Assembly (NCBI RefSeq): GCF_954871325.1
Contig: NC_088775.1
Location: forward strand, 92,026,334-92,090,333
Origin: Gordionus sp. m RMFG-2023
Taxonomy: Eukaryota; Nematomorpha; Gordioida; Chordodea; Parachordodidae
Length of the DNA stretch: 64,000 nt
Direction of reading: 5' to 3'
Shown: piece by piece, positions 27,290-41,599 of the stretch
Layout of the letters: the number at the start of each line of letters is the position of its first letter
Position numbering within the stretch: the first letter of the stretch is position 1
Program-made: the position numbers and the translations under genes
The notes under the pieces: generated by a model
Seen by the model: only the letters and a program-made list of their open reading frames with translations
Told to the model about the DNA's origin: nothing
The model's database searches: none

Positions 27290-30200
27290 TATAATATATT
27301 TAATAAACATCATATTACATAATTTAAGAATAATGTATTTATATATCCTTTTATTTAAAGAAAATTTTCTCATATAATATAAAAGTATAATAAATAAATA
27401 ATCATATATCCTTGTTAGATAGAAGAAGGAAGGTTAAACCTTATTCCTAGTCAGAAAATACACGATAAAAGATTTGATATAAATAAGAAATTGTCATGCA
27501 TTATTTAATCAGAGATTTCAAAATCTTAAATTGTATCTTCGGTAATCAGTCTATTTTTAAGAATAAAAATACATAAATTTATAATCTGGTGGGACAGGAA
27601 TTAATTTAGAACCAAACTAAATTAACAACGTTGGAAAAGACTCAAAATTTAATTAAATGTATTTAATTATAAATAAAATTAAATGATTTTTTAATTGTAG
27701 CGTCAACACCTTTATCAATTAATATGGCTAATTCGTCTCATTGACGTACGCCTTTGGAAATTTTAAAACTGCCACTATTAATTTAAATTTTACCTCTAGC
27801 CCAAACATTGATTCAATTACGATTAAAAATGCTTACTCCTACAATTCTTTTAGGATTTTAGGTATTGAATAAAGCGGTTTTATATATTTAATTTACTTGT
27901 GTGGTTAAACCTTGTCACATTTATTTCTATGGAATAAGAAGGGAATATAACATAATTCATAATACTTTTAAAATTAAATCTTAGAATTATAGAATATAAT
28001 TGTATAACTACGCCTATATTTTATAACAAAAAAGATTAATTATGATAACAACTAATACTTTAACTTATTTAATATAACGTATATATTTAAGCTAGGTTTT
28101 TCATTCAATTTTTTTTTAATCCTTAACTATTTAAAAAAAAATAATTATTGCTCCAATCTTAAATATATAAAATATATTTTCTTTATTAGAAAAAATTAAG
28201 TAATTTACTATGATATAACTTTTAAAACAACAATTTGAATATCTTTTTTAAGCTAATTTCTCAATCTTACACAGTGGGTAAAATAAAATGAGGGATTTTT
28301 TTATCTTTGCCTCAAATTATTATATATAAAAGAAGTATAGTGATACGTTTGGAATTATAAGGAATTATATAATATTATATATTAAATGGAAATACCTTCG
28401 ACAATCGCTCCAAGCTCTGTTTACATATTTATTTATTTTTTTAAAAGTTAAACAAAATCTTGGGAATCCTGTACTGAATTTATCTTATTTCATTTCACAC
28501 AAAAATTATCTTACAATAATTATTAGGCCTTATTTATTTATTTTTAATGCAATTAATATATTGATCTTTAAAACAATTCTAATAAATTTGGCCATATTTT
28601 ATATAAACTCTCGAATTATAATATTTTCCATTATATATATATTTTGTATAAATCTTTTGAGATATTATATTCTTAGCTAATAGATAAAAAGAATTATTAT
28701 TTTATTAACGTTAAAAAAATTTTTCTATTGAAAATTAATTATTCTCTGCAATCATTAACTCCTAAAATACGAATTATTTACGATTTAAAAAAGACCAATA
28801 AATAATAGTTCGATCGAACCATAGTTAATTACTGAGAACCATCAACATGTAGAGAGAACCCTCATCCATATTAATTTTGTTCATATTTTTTTGTATATTC
28901 AAAATCAAAATCATAAAATGCTGTCTGAATAATTTTGATTCCCATACCTAAACATAATGATTATTTATAAGAATTATAAATAATTAAAATTGTTAATATT
29001 GTAAATATTTTAAAATTTTTCGTGATATTTTAATAGAAACAATTAGAACATATTTTTTTCGAACATGATAACTTTTAAAAGCCTAAGGCTGTTTTATAAA
29101 TTAAAATATATTGCTAATTGGTCAATAAATGTTTTGGGTTCTTAAGGTTCTCGATTACAAAAATAAAATTATTTTTTTTGTTTAATAATATAATAAATAA
29201 ATAATGAATCACCTAGGTGTTTCAGTAGATTTACTAAGGTGTTAAAAAAAATATTATATAACTTTGGATATCATAATCATTACTACTGTTAAGGCCATAT
29301 AACTTTCTAATTTGAACTTTAGCGAATGAGACTAAAAGATTGCAAATCAAAAATCGAGAGTTGCAAATTTTTTATTTTCGAAAAAATTTTAATTTTTCTA
29401 GCGTTTGAGAAAATTAAAATTTTAATTCCCTGCTTACTAATTTTAATTCCCAATATTTTTAGAGTAATGGGTATATATATTTAAAACTATCCTACATAAT
29501 TTATAAATTACATATTTATAGTTTCTTCATTTTTTTCAAATAATGATCACCATATGATTTATTTTCAGAATTTTCAAATGTTCTGGTATTTCCCTAAATT
29601 AAAGAATTAAAAGCTATTTCGTATTTTTTTCTAACTGGTTCTTTTAATTGAGTAATCTTTTATTAAAATAATGATATTTTATTTCTTCTTCAAATTACAA
29701 AATAAATATACACTCAAAAATGTTGAAATTTTTTTTTAAAATATAAATACTATTTATTATAAATAGTAAATAAATTTTATAGAGTAAATGGAAGATTATT
29801 TTGATTTAAAAATGAATGTATTTTTTAGTATTAATTTGATATATTTGTTAGGGAACAATAAGAATTTTGATGTGTGGAGTGGGCATTATTATGTTACATT
29901 TTTCTCTATAGATTTTAATGGAGGCCTATAAGCCCATATTTTATAAGCCTTTTTTATATAAAAATAATTTATGCTATTTATTAATTCTAGTTTTTTTTAA
30001 ATTTTTTTTTTCAAAAAATTTTTGAATTTTAGTTATTATTATAATCATTATTAACTTTTATTTATTTTTCTTTCAAATCATTGTTTATGATGATATATTA
30101 GCTTAAAATGATTTTTAAAAAAATGGAAATTTTCAAATGGTCTGCTCCCCCCCCTTTTAGCTAAACCTATGGAAACAAGTAATAAAAAAAATATAATATA

Positions 30201-31620
30201 ATAATTATAACGTGATCTGATCATTAATTAATTAATACAATAGTTTTGAACATTTATGGAAAAGTAGTTCAGCCACGAATATGGGAGAGTGGAGTCAAAC
30301 TTCGGTGAAATTAACTTCTAGAATAAAGCTTCCATAAACTTCTATTTAATTTTACAGAGGGCTAGGACAAAGGGTAAAATTAAAGTTAGATATAAAAAAA
30401 ATATTGCTAGTATTTTCTAAAGAAAACTAGTAAATCATTTGTAATATATTTTATAAAATATAGAATGGTTAAAAATAATATAATTTTGGGACAGCTTATA
30501 AGCTTTATTCTTTTATGGCTTGATGAGCAGTATATACATATTTTATAATTATTATTATTTGACATGAATAATTATTATATAATTATTACAATCGCTTTCT
30601 ATCTTCTCTTCTAAAATATACATAAATGGAAATGGGTATTAAAATTTTAATCATCACAGTTTTATATAGAATAAGATATTTTATCATTAATTACCTATTA
30701 TATTAGCTACATTATCTAGAAAATAGTTATATAATAATCATTCTTTTAATAAAAAATAATAATGATAGTTAAAAGATATTATATATATTTAAATCTATTA
30801 TTATAGGTAAGGTAAATAATTCACCCAATTATAATCATGTCATTTTTCTGATCTAAAACCTATTCGAATCCAAGGAATAAATTTATACTCTGAACCTTGA
30901 TCTTAATGATTTCATTTACCACATAATAATGCTCAAATATTGCTTATTCACTAAACTCAACAAACGGAAATGCCGACCATTATTACTTCCACGAAATTTT
31001 AAAAAAAATAGTAAAAAAAATAGCATGAATGAGACCATAATTATATTAAACAAAAAGCCTTTTAATATTTTTTGTAAAACTTTCATGGAAAATCTCAGCC
31101 ACGTCACTATATAACTTTAAATACTTGGATAATTAGATTTTAAGCTAAAGATAAAAAATTTTTTTGAAATTATGTATCAATATTGATATAATCTCTACTA
31201 AAATCTATACAAAACTGTCTTTGAATCAATTAGTTTAACACCCATCACTATTCGAAATTCCAATTATTCTCATACTTATTTGACAGGATGTTGTTTAATA
31301 TATTATTCTCCCCTTTACTTGTTGAAAATATAATATTTTAAAACTTTTCTTTATAATCTTTTTTTTTGAATAGTAAATTAATCTACCCATTTCATAAAAC
31401 TCATAATTCAATCATCATAAATATATATTTTTTTTAAGGCGCGTAACCAATGAAAGGGGGAAATTCCATCGCAAATTTGACTATTTTCATAAATATCATT
31501 ATAAGCTAATAAAAATTTCCCCTCTCCCCCAATCAAAATTTTACAAATATTTGAATATCAATTTTCCAATATATCAATTTAATAACACAGGCTGATATTA
31601 AAAAGATAAACAAATACAAA

Positions 31621-31860
31621 AATTTTAAAAAATTTTTATTCACTCCAGTAGTGACTTCTACTAACGGACATTTTTCGCCTTCAACATTTTTGTTTTTAAA
31701 AAATCTTGCTAATAAAATACGACTTTTCAGAAATGAACCAAGAGAATTCCTTTTTATTCGACAAAAAATTCAAATATAAATTTTTAGACACAATTATGGT
31801 TCCTTTTTGGGGACTCAATTATAGAATTTTATTTTTAATTATATAAATATAAATTTATAA
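31621..31860 (-). repeat. Internal segment of the hAT shared with 41690-41860
   Basis: CATTTTTCGCCTTCAACATT, AAAAAATCTTGCTAATAAAA, ATTATGGTTCCTTTTTGGGG and CAATTATAGAATTTTATTTT recur in the same order at 41690-41860, suggesting a second remnant of this element there. Confidence 0.55.
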
Positions 31861-32203
31861 ATTATAGTATTTTTAATTAGGTTTTATGTAAATTAAATAA
31901 GATAATATACGTAATAAAGATGATTTAAAAAAAAAATTAAAAAAAAATATATATATTATTCAAAAATATTATTAAAATGGATAAATATTTAGTCAAAGAG
32001 ATTGAAATCAAACGATAATTTATTTCATTATTATATATATTTATTTTATTAAATTCAAAATAAGTAGTGAGTTAGAATTAAAAAATATTTTTAATAATAT
32101 TTTAATTATTAATATATATCTATATTTTTAAAATATTTTTCATTTTTGCTTCCATTTTGTAGAACAGAAGAAAGAGAAATACAAAAGTTAAATAAGGCTA
32201 AGC

Positions 32204-32515
32204 TTGAAAAAAAGTAATGTGTCGTCAGAAGCGATATCAATATTGTATTCAATTGATCAATCAGAGTTTATCATTGCTGCTAGTTGCATCAATAAATTAT
32301 TTTTAGCTGCTAGACTTTGTAGTATTTTACAAAAACCATTAGATTTGGTTCAGGTTATTGATTTGGCCAAAAATATACATGAACAGGTAGATACAATTAG
32401 AATGAATGTAGATAAATATTTTCATAATATTTATCTAGACGTTATATCGAAGGCTAAATTTTATGATATAACACTAATTAAACTTCGTCTAGCACCTTGG
32501 CCATTATTAAAATGA
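32204..32515 (+). pseudogene. hAT transposase remnant, '52 kDa repressor of PKR inhibitor' (P52rIPK/THAP0-like) type
   Basis: One open segment of about 103 codons reads EFIIAASCINKLFLAARLCS, then ILQKPLDLVQVIDLAKNIHE, then QVDTIRMNVDKYFHNIYLDV and ISKAKFYDITLIKLRLA. It matches the family pattern of a hydrophobic LxxVxPLSxxLQ segment, a DIxxAxxxIxxVxxxLxxxR helix and an FHxxYxxAxxLAxxxxVEV.KPR end found in the all-alpha insertion of P52rIPK-like hAT transposases. The usual RRQxHRSN that follows KPR is replaced by APWPLLK and a stop. The zinc finger, catalytic acidic residues and dimerisation region are not recognisable. It is a fragment, not a functional transposase. Confidence 0.7.
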
Positions 32516-33170
32516 AAATGTATATTGACTCAACTGAATAATATTATAAAATATCCATTTTCATCACATTCTAAGATACTTTTTGATCTCAAATAAAAGT
32601 ACGGTTTTTAGTTAAAAAACAAGTCTCTAGCAAAGAATTGAGGGCGAAGCCCCCAAATAAATCCCCCCCCCCATAAGTAAATCCTGGATACGCCACTGAA
32701 TTTTTTAGGAATTATATTTTTTTAATTCCCTTTATATATCATATAAAATATAAATAATCACTTCGACATTCCAAATTGCTTACTTTAAATAAATTAATTT
32801 ATAATATCATATAAAAAAATTTTTATCTATCAAAATAATAGAAAATGTTGCCTTTAAAATATCTATAATTTAAGAATATTTTCTTAACCTTCTACTTTTT
32901 AAAACTTTGATTAATAGAATTTTTTTTATAATTTTTATTCATTTTTCATTTACATATTTTTCGAAAAAATAAGAAAAACTTAATATAAAAATAGAATTAT
33001 GGGTATAGGAAACTTATTAAAATATTATTAGAAGATTTTATTAATTTTTTCTAACATAAATACAAATCTAATAAATAGATAGATATTTTTTAATTGGCAT
33101 AAAATCTATTCACAAAAAAATAAATTATAAGAGTCTAATATTTTCTAGCGATGTTCAAAGAACGAAAGAA

Positions 33171-33887
<717 letters not shown>

Positions 33888-34494
33888 TAATTGTAATAGT
33901 TTTTATATAAATTTTTTAAGTAACAAAATTTAATTAATAAGAATGTTAAAAATTAATAAGAGTTTTGTATATTTTTTTTACTATAATAGATACATATTCC
34001 TATAAATTTTAATAAAATAAATAATAATTTATATTTCGTCAAGAGAATTCAGGCAAAACACTAAATTAATTACTTTATATAATTGACAAATATAATATTT
34101 TATTTTAAAACCCAGCCCAACAAGACGGAACGGTTCTATAGGAGAATAACAATAAAATTCGTTGTTTGTAACTCTTCCCATTACAACTTTCATAAAATTA
34201 TTTTTAAATTAATTTATCTTAAATTTTAATTTAAAAAAATTATATATACTAAATATTTTATCCCATCCTGAAATTATTTTTTATATTTATTTGAAATAAC
34301 TATTAAACATATTAATTTTACTGGAGCTAAACTTATGAGTTATATAATATTTGCCGTTAATAATTATTCCAAAAAATTTATTATATACTTATTAGAATTA
34401 TTTTTTAAGGATAAATAATAATATATTTAAATAAATATATAGAAAATTAATATGATAAATTGAGCAAATGATTTAAAAGAATTATGAGTTTTCA
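33888..34494. other. AT-rich DNA between microsatellite and retrotransposon
   Basis: No gene seen. It is absent from copy B of the segmental repeat, so it arrived with or between the flanking insertions. Confidence 0.4.
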
Positions 34495-34517
34495 TAGATT
34501 GCCCTTCAGTTTTTCTT

Positions 34518-34664
34518 CTTCCATCTGAATATTCCTCTCTTGTTCTTAATTGCTTTTCTCATCGCCGATTCTGTGATTAGGGTTTGGTTCTTTTGTTGAC
34601 TTCCATCTGAATATCCTTCTCTTGTTCTTAATTGCCCTTCTCATCGCCGATTCTGTGATTAGGG
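34518..34664 (-). repeat. Direct repeats in the retrotransposon 3' UTR
   Basis: Two 65-base units, 82 bases apart, differ at only a few positions. Each holds CTTCCATCTGAATAT, TCTTGTTCTTAATTGC and TCATCGCCGATTCTGTGATT. The ORF stop (TAA, 34659-34661) falls inside the second unit. Confidence 0.9.
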
Positions 34665-37136
34665 GGTATCAGTCATTGAGAATATGAAGCTGAGGTAATT
34701 GGATTTTATTTTATTGAGGGCTAATCTTTGGCGTAGGTAGTAACCCTCGTTGGGATCTTCGGTCCTAGTAGAGATCCGTTTCCCCAGCTCTTTAAAGAAG
34801 GCTAGGGCATGAGAGCCGAACGACGTTAGAGTCGTGGCGATTAGTGGTAGGAATGTGTAATTGGCCGGAAGCGATGGCGAATACTTAGCGAGTTTATTCG
34901 TCTCGGCGTCTACTAGAGCATCTCTATTTATATTGGAAGGGGCAAGGGGATCGATGCATGAGAAATCCCAGGTTAGGAATTCCCCTCTCTTCCAAGGGAT
35001 CATGGTAGAGCCATCGGGACGCTTACCATCAGAATTGTAGAGTCCAGTAGGTTCGAGGGTTGATGGGATACCGGCAGATTTTAGGGCCCTGGCAATAATA
35101 TCATTGCATTTTGAATGTCTAATGAATCTGCCTCTACAGCGCTTGCAGTGTAAAGAGTGACGGCCTTTGGAGTTGACCGGCGTTTGACAAAGGATGCAGT
35201 GATAGGGTATTACCATATCACAATTAAGTCTTAGACCGATGGCGTGACGTAGCTCATCATTGCTTAGGAGCTGGTCAAGGTTTCGCGATGGAAAAGCTTC
35301 GAGAAATTCATACCCGCTGTCTGCGGAAATGGAGAAGAGTAGAGAATGGTCCTCGGGTTGGCTCCTCGATTTAAGGTATGCAACGGAGTTGCCAACTAGA
35401 GGCTTATCCCAGTCCTTCTGCAGTGCCGATGAGGGAGGATCGACTAATGAAAGAGATTTCCATAGATCAATTGCCTGGGGAAGTAAAGGGTCAGGATGTT
35501 TTGTGAGTGCGTGTATGATGGGCTCGCAGGACAGGCGAGAGGATATGAACGCACTAACAGAGAGTAGGGAAGGCGATCGTATGCCAATGCCGCCGGATTT
35601 GGTTGGCAAGGTGGCTTGTAGCCAAGATAGGTCTCCGAATTTGAGATTGAGTATATCCTCTGTGAGGTGTTTAATCTCTAGCTCATGTGCAGCGAGGTTG
35701 ACGTCGTATTGGAAGATACGTGACGATCGGAGTGTATATAGAATTTTTGGGATTAGGAGGTAGTTCTTTAATAGAAAGAACGCTTGGTGGGCTGGGAGGC
35801 GAGATAGTGTACCGCGCATAAGGGATATCTCTAGTAGAGTGTCGGCGAAGAACTTGACAAAGGACTCGTCTTTACCCACTGGAGATCCAAGATGTGTTAA
35901 GAAGTTCAATGGTGTATGATTGAACGAAGGATCATAGTTAAGGTCGATGATTCCAAGAGGACAATATTCGCTCTTGTCTTGATTTATTCGCAGTCCCAAA
36001 CTGCTCTCGCTGGATTTTATTATTTCGACCGCCTTCATAACTTCGCTGGGTGAGCCGCCTAGTATACCATCGTCGATATACCAGTTATGAAGGTTTAGTT
36101 TACATTGGTCATTTATGCCTTGTATTAGGCTATTAATGCCCAGACAGAATAAAAAGGAGCCTAGAGGGTCACCTTGTTGTATTCCACTACTAGAAGGAAT
36201 CAATCTATCTCCAAATTGAAGATGCTATGGACTAGCATAACAATCGAATATGAATTGCGAGTATTCTGGGTAAAGGGTAAGGATGAGATTAAGAAACTCT
36301 GAACGTTTTAGAGAGTTAAAAGCGTTTGAAAAATCTATTTTAATTAGGATATCGTCACTGGGGTCTGTTTGTAGATACATTCTGGTCATGTGTAGGGATA
36401 CCTCACATCCCCCTTTTACGTTGACTCCTAATTGATTAGGGCACAGGTGATTGGATACTGTGAACAATATTCTGCTCACTACTAGCTTTGCGGTTAATCG
36501 GCGCCAAGTGGTCCCAATAGCGATAGGGCCAATATATTTATTAGGTTTATGGAGGGCGATGAGTTTAGCTCCATAAAGGAGTGGAATAATGGCGGGTGGT
36601 AAGCCTCCAGCAAGCATACGGTTGATGAGTTGAGTAATTTTTTCCAAAACGTCGCATTGTTGTGTGATGTAAGGTGCGGTTAGATCCTGTAGGAATATTG
36701 GGCGAAACCCATCAACCCCCTGTGAAGAATCGCGTTTGAAGGAGAGAATAGCCTTTCTAACCTCGCTTGAGGTAAAAGTGGTTGCAATTAGAGGAGCTTC
36801 GGGGTAAGACGGTATTTCGTCCTTAAGATCGTGTGGGTGGTGTTTTAGGAGAAGAGCTTGATAAGTTGTTTGATCGTAGGGAGCTAGCTTATTGTCAGAT
36901 GTTGCCAGTCGTATGGCGGATTTAACATTCAGGTTATCCAGCTTTTTAGATATAAGCTTGGCCTTGGTGAGTAGGTCATTTTTGTGATTTTTATTTTTAT
37001 CGGTGTCATCACCTTTAAAAGATGTGGAAAAGTGACTGATGGGTAAGGGGTAGATAGTAGCATCCTTGATTTGCTGTGTCAGAGATTTTTTGCTGGCAGG
37101 ATCAGGAACTTGCAAGGTAGTAAAGGCAAATGACAA
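34659..37136 (-). pseudogene. Reverse transcriptase with C-terminal zinc-knuckle and restriction-like nuclease region; one UAG
   Basis: A single frame of about 825 codons from 37136 to 34659 with one internal TAG at 36225-36227. The N-terminal linker leads to SSQGVDGFRP (36720), then ILIKIDFSNAFNSLKRSEFL (motif A, DFSNAF), SSSGIQQGDPLGSFLFC (motif B) and NWYIDDGILGG (motif C, YIDDG, catalytic DD). After the RT comes ILCQTPVNSKGRHSLHCKRC, then RGRFIRHSKCND (Cys/His cluster, about 35195-35100). Next is GKRPDGSTMIPWKRGEFLTW then DFSC (35025-34950), a PD...D arrangement expected of a PD-(D/E)XK restriction-like endonuclease. It would reverse-transcribe its own RNA at a nicked target. The stop lies just before motif B. 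No ATG follows the upstream TAA, so the protein start is missing. The near-perfect frame implies a young insertion. Confidence 0.85.
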
Positions 37137-37139
37137 TTA

Positions 37140-39590
37140 GACCTTAAAATCTAGAGTTGAATAATAATCTAAAGTTATTTCGTTTTATTTTAGACACATC
37201 TTTTTCAATCTTTATTATATGCAAGAAAATAACAAATTAATTACCATTTTAGATATTTGCAAATAATTTAAATTTTGTAATAAAGAGATATAATTTAATA
37301 AAACCATTACAAACTAGTTTTATAAAAATCGTGATTATTTCTAAGGTTCCAACTTTCTTCATTTGTGATTACAATGATTTAGTTATAGTTACGGATGGGA
37401 AAAAATTATAATATAATACTTATAATTTTTAATCATATATATATTCATTAGAAAAATTTTCTAATATTTTCGAATTATTTATAATTACCTTTCTACATCC
37501 ACACAAAAAAATATAAATAATTACCTACGGTACATGATGGGTCTAAAAATATTTTTATTTTAAGCATGATTTTAATATAGTTTTATCTATCAAAATAGTA
37601 GAATATTTTTTTTAGTTTAAATAAGCTTACAGGTAGTTGAAATTTTCACAAATTCTTAAAACTTTAACTTTTAATCGAAGATTAAATGAAACTATCAAAA
37701 TTGATTTTAGTTTATAATTGTCGATAGAATCAAGTTTAAATTTTATTTATTTTTTTATTGTAAATCTTTTTCTTTCGGTTTTTTGAATTCAAGAATAAAA
37801 CATAATTTGGGATTATAAGTAAAACAAGCAAAGGTTAATCAACAAATTACTATATGAAAACTAATTATTATTCCTATATAATTCAAAAATAAATGGAAAA
37901 TGCACATAAATAATATCGTGTATTTCATTATTACATTTGTATCCACATGTAGCATCTATTAATATTAATAAAACAGAATAATAATTTAGATTTGGGCTAA
38001 GTAATTTATTTTAAAAAACCAAAAGTAAATAGATACTCTTTCTTTTTAAAAAAAAATATGAAATGATATGTCAGGGAAAACAACGTTAAAATATCACTAA
38101 CAAAAATCAATTTAAAATATCCATATTTAAATCTATATGATAAAAATGCTTAAAAATTATGAATTATTACACGGTCTTATTAATTAGCTAGAATTTACAT
38201 TAAAATTACTCTACAAATTCTTTATGGGATAATATACCTATTACAGTCTAAATAAGCTGAGTATAGCATTAATTAATCCTTAAATTTTGAATGATATTGA
38301 GAATGATGGCAAATTGCTATATCATAATTAGTTATGATATTTTTGCCTATCATCCTAATATTAGTTTCATAAATATTATTACTTTTTTTGGTCTTCTTTT
38401 CTATAGTTACAAATAGAAAATATGTCATTAAAATTGAGGATTAAATAATTTTATCACTAAATTTACCTAATAATTTCAGTCTTTCCACTAAAATGATTCA
38501 ATAAAATCGATATGAAATATTTAACAGGGATCATAATAATTTATTCAAGATTATGTATTATAATTTAATTTTAATGGCTTTCATTTTATAAAATAAGATT
38601 TCAAATAATCAGCTATCGCCGTTTAAAAAGAAACGAAAGTAAGCTCTAGTTCTGAAGCATAAATATTTTTTCTAGCCACATGATAAATGATTTTATACAA
38701 CTAGCAAAATTTTAATGAAAACAATTTTAGATCTATTTGGAGCATCAAATGAAATAACATATTGTGATCATATAAATAGAGCAAATTAGATTTTATTTTT
38801 AGTATCAAACGGATTTAAAGTTTTATCCAAAATCTATTTTTAAAATAAAAATATGATGACATAATGTTTAGCAGCCAAAGGAAAAATAAATGCGGAATAG
38901 AGTAAAAATTTGAAATCAAAGTGCTCGATGATTGTGGGACCTTGAAGAAATTTAATTATATAAGGATTAATATTAAGAAGTTAAGCCAAATTATGCTACA
39001 CTATTAACGAATAATAGAAAGCTGCTAAGTGCCCATTTTAAATTATAAAGACATCGAAAATATTATTAACCATATATATATAAAGTTTGTTGTCATGAAA
39101 CTTGTCAAAAATCAGAAAAGTTCAAATTATATGCAAAAGTAGGATAATAACGGAAAAGGAAATAATATATGGATAGCAATAATTATTGTTGAAGAATTAT
39201 TTAAAACAGCCCGAGCTGGGCCTTAACTTCATAGATAAGAACCAAGCCAGCTCTCAAAATTTCTGTGGCGGTAAATTTTAATTTTTTTGGCGATTTTTAT
39301 TAATTATTATGTAAATAAGTAAAGTGAATCTTGGAATAAGTCAGATCGATGTTCAAAGAATGGAGAATTATGCTGAGAATTGAAACCTTAATTTTAATAG
39401 TTCTCAATATTTTATTAATTTTATAAAGCCTTGTGTATTTTATATTTAAAATAACTATAGTCAAATAGATAGGAAGATCTAAAGGCGGATAAAAATGAAT
39501 AACTAGAATTGACGTCTTAATTTCATAAAAGAAGCATAGAAGAATGATGTAACAGGAGTTCTTGAAACGAAAGATCTATCCTACATAAGC
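37140..39590. other. Continuation of segmental repeat copy A
   Basis: AT-rich and noncoding. It aligns with 61700-63860 from about 37310. An MITE-family-2-like fragment (AGCCCGAGCTGGGCCTTAAC) lies at 39208-39227. Confidence 0.55.
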
Positions 39591-41599
39591 TAAATTTAGA
39601 TAAACATAAACCCAAATTTATTAACATGATAATATAATCAATGATTGTTACAAAAAATAAACAATATTATTAACGTTTAATTATAGCTCTAAAATAAAAG
39701 GGAACTGGACTATTATAAATGAAGCACCGGATAGGAGAGGTGTTTTGAAAAAATAATTATACAAACAAACCACAGAGTTAAATTAATAAGTAAAAGTTAA
39801 ATAATATTTCGCAGACACTGATTAAAAAAATATATTTTAGTTCAGTGTTAAATCATAAAACTGAGATAAAAGATCTAAAAAAAATTTTCTTAAAAAAATT
39901 TAATGATCGTACCTCGAAAATAACAATAAAAAATATAATCTTAGAATGGAAATGGTATATTTTTTAATAATTCATAGAATTTATTTATTTAAAATTGCAT
40001 TTAGTCAATTATTTGTTAAACTTACATATTTTAACTGAGTATTTTGATATTAGTTATATAAAATCTTACCAACTAGGTCTTCAGCTATTTTAATAAAAGT
40101 ATGAATAAAAAAAATGGTATATAAAATTAAGCTTATTTTTAATAAAACAGTTTTTTATTTTCCAATTTCAATTTAAATGGTTGACTATTTAAAAAAAATA
40201 TATACATATTATCTCATGAAAAAAAATTTCCTTTTAAAATTTTATAAAAATCATTTTCTAGTATAAAATCAAATATCAATAATTAATCTTAAAAGTTTTC
40301 ACTTATTACCCCTTTCATCCATTTTTTAAGCCTTAACATTGTATGTTATATCATTTTTTAGGAAAAAATATCATTGGGTGTTGTTAAATAATCTTTACAT
40401 ATTGTTTTAAAAAAATATTTAAAATTGTATAAAATAAAATTATATTTATAGTTTCAAATTATAATTATCCTTTAATTTAATGAAGAGTATAAAAATATCA
40501 CAAAACATAATATGTGTTATATGAAAAAAAAATTAATATTAAAACTAATCATCTTATGGAATGAGGCTTCCCATAATGCTAATATGATTTTGTATTTTGC
40601 ATGATAAAATATATGCTTTGTTTAAGACAATTTGTAAAAAAAATGGCTAATTGTCAATGTATCTAAAATCAAAGATAAACCATATCTTCTCTATAAATTT
40701 ATTAGCAACTATATGTGAATTTTTATTTTTGAATATTTTAACTTTACATGAACAATAAATTTAAATGATATATCAATTGAATGATATAATGTCTCAAAGA
40801 ATAACAACAAGAGAAAGAACTCTGCTCTAACTCTAGATCAGAAATTAATAATAACCTAGACTGAAGATTTATATATATATCATAGTAAAGCCTATCAATT
40901 TAATTGCTTATTGTAATGGCCATTAAAGGGCATTTTATGTAAATCAGGATTAAAATATCAAAATCTAATTTAAGTTATATTTGTATCTAAACATGATATT
41001 ATTTCATTTTTATTTTTATAACCTAAGTTTTTTTAAAATATTAACATAGAACTAATATATTTTAATTATTTTTACTTTTCTAAGATAATTTTTTATAGAG
41101 ATCGATAAAATATAAATGTGTTATCTAATTATTATTTTTTTTTAGTATTTGGGGTCTCGTTCATAGTTAAAATTTTATTTGTTTTTTTAAATTTATTTTC
41201 ATTGAAATATGCTTGTATGGGTAAAGTACCTATGCTGATATTTTTATTAAATTTTTCATGATCCTTTGAACCTAATATAATTTTTGTTAATTTTCTTTAT
41301 TTTTTTTATATAATATAAAATATATGTGAATTAAAACTTTACTAATAAATTATCTTAAGTTCCTAGGGTAGGTAGTTCTAAACCTGCTAGAATATATTTC
41401 TGGAAATCAAATCTTTTTAAATTTAAATTACTAAAATAAATGATTTAAAGTTAAAAAAATAATGAACATTGAGTAAAGATAACACATTTACTCTAACATA
41501 TTGTATTAAATTATGAATCTTTATAAAAAAATTTCTCAAATAGATAACTTAAAACCTGATAATATGACAACTATACCTAGTGCCCTCCAAAAATTTTTA

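Larger units (their letters stand above)
31436..32698 (+). mobile_element. hAT element carrying a P52rIPK-type transposase fragment
   Basis: The right end, read on the minus strand, is CAGTGGCGTATCCAGGATTT then ACTTATGGGGGGGGG, the familiar CAGTGGCGTA...G-run end of hAT elements. The left end GGCGCGTAACCAATGAAAGG then GGG is its diverged partner. Both flanks are T-rich (TTTTTTTTAA / TTTTTTAG), so a T-rich target duplication is possible. Copy B of the segmental repeat is continuous across this position (about 61285), which confirms an insertion. It contains the transposase remnant at 32204-32515. Confidence 0.83.
34495..37139 (-). mobile_element. RLE-type non-LTR retrotransposon, 5'-truncated, one in-frame stop
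   Basis: Minus-strand element with markedly higher G+C than its surroundings. Its 3' end is near 34495 and its 5' end near 37139, where a TAA precedes the open frame. The ORF is described separately. The 3' UTR contains two direct copies of a 65-base block with period 82 (34518-34582 and 34600-34664) and no long A tail. Copy B of the segmental repeat lacks the element. Confidence 0.85.

Noticed and set aside
27185-27373. Minus-strand 62-codon open frame
   Set aside because: The aligned copy B sequence does not preserve it, and it is AT-rich chance sequence.
28800-28860. CGATCG-containing segment conserved between copies A and B as a possible regulatory site
   Set aside because: Conservation is no higher than in the neighbouring duplicated sequence, so it is explained by shared ancestry.
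30916-31114. Small open frames on both strands in copy A
   Set aside because: The matching part of copy B (60880-61030) is full of indels with no preserved frame, so there is no sign of coding selection.
35260-35763. Plus-strand open frame of 167 codons
   Set aside because: It is antisense to the retrotransposon reverse transcriptase, in GC-richer DNA where stops are rare; no motif is seen.
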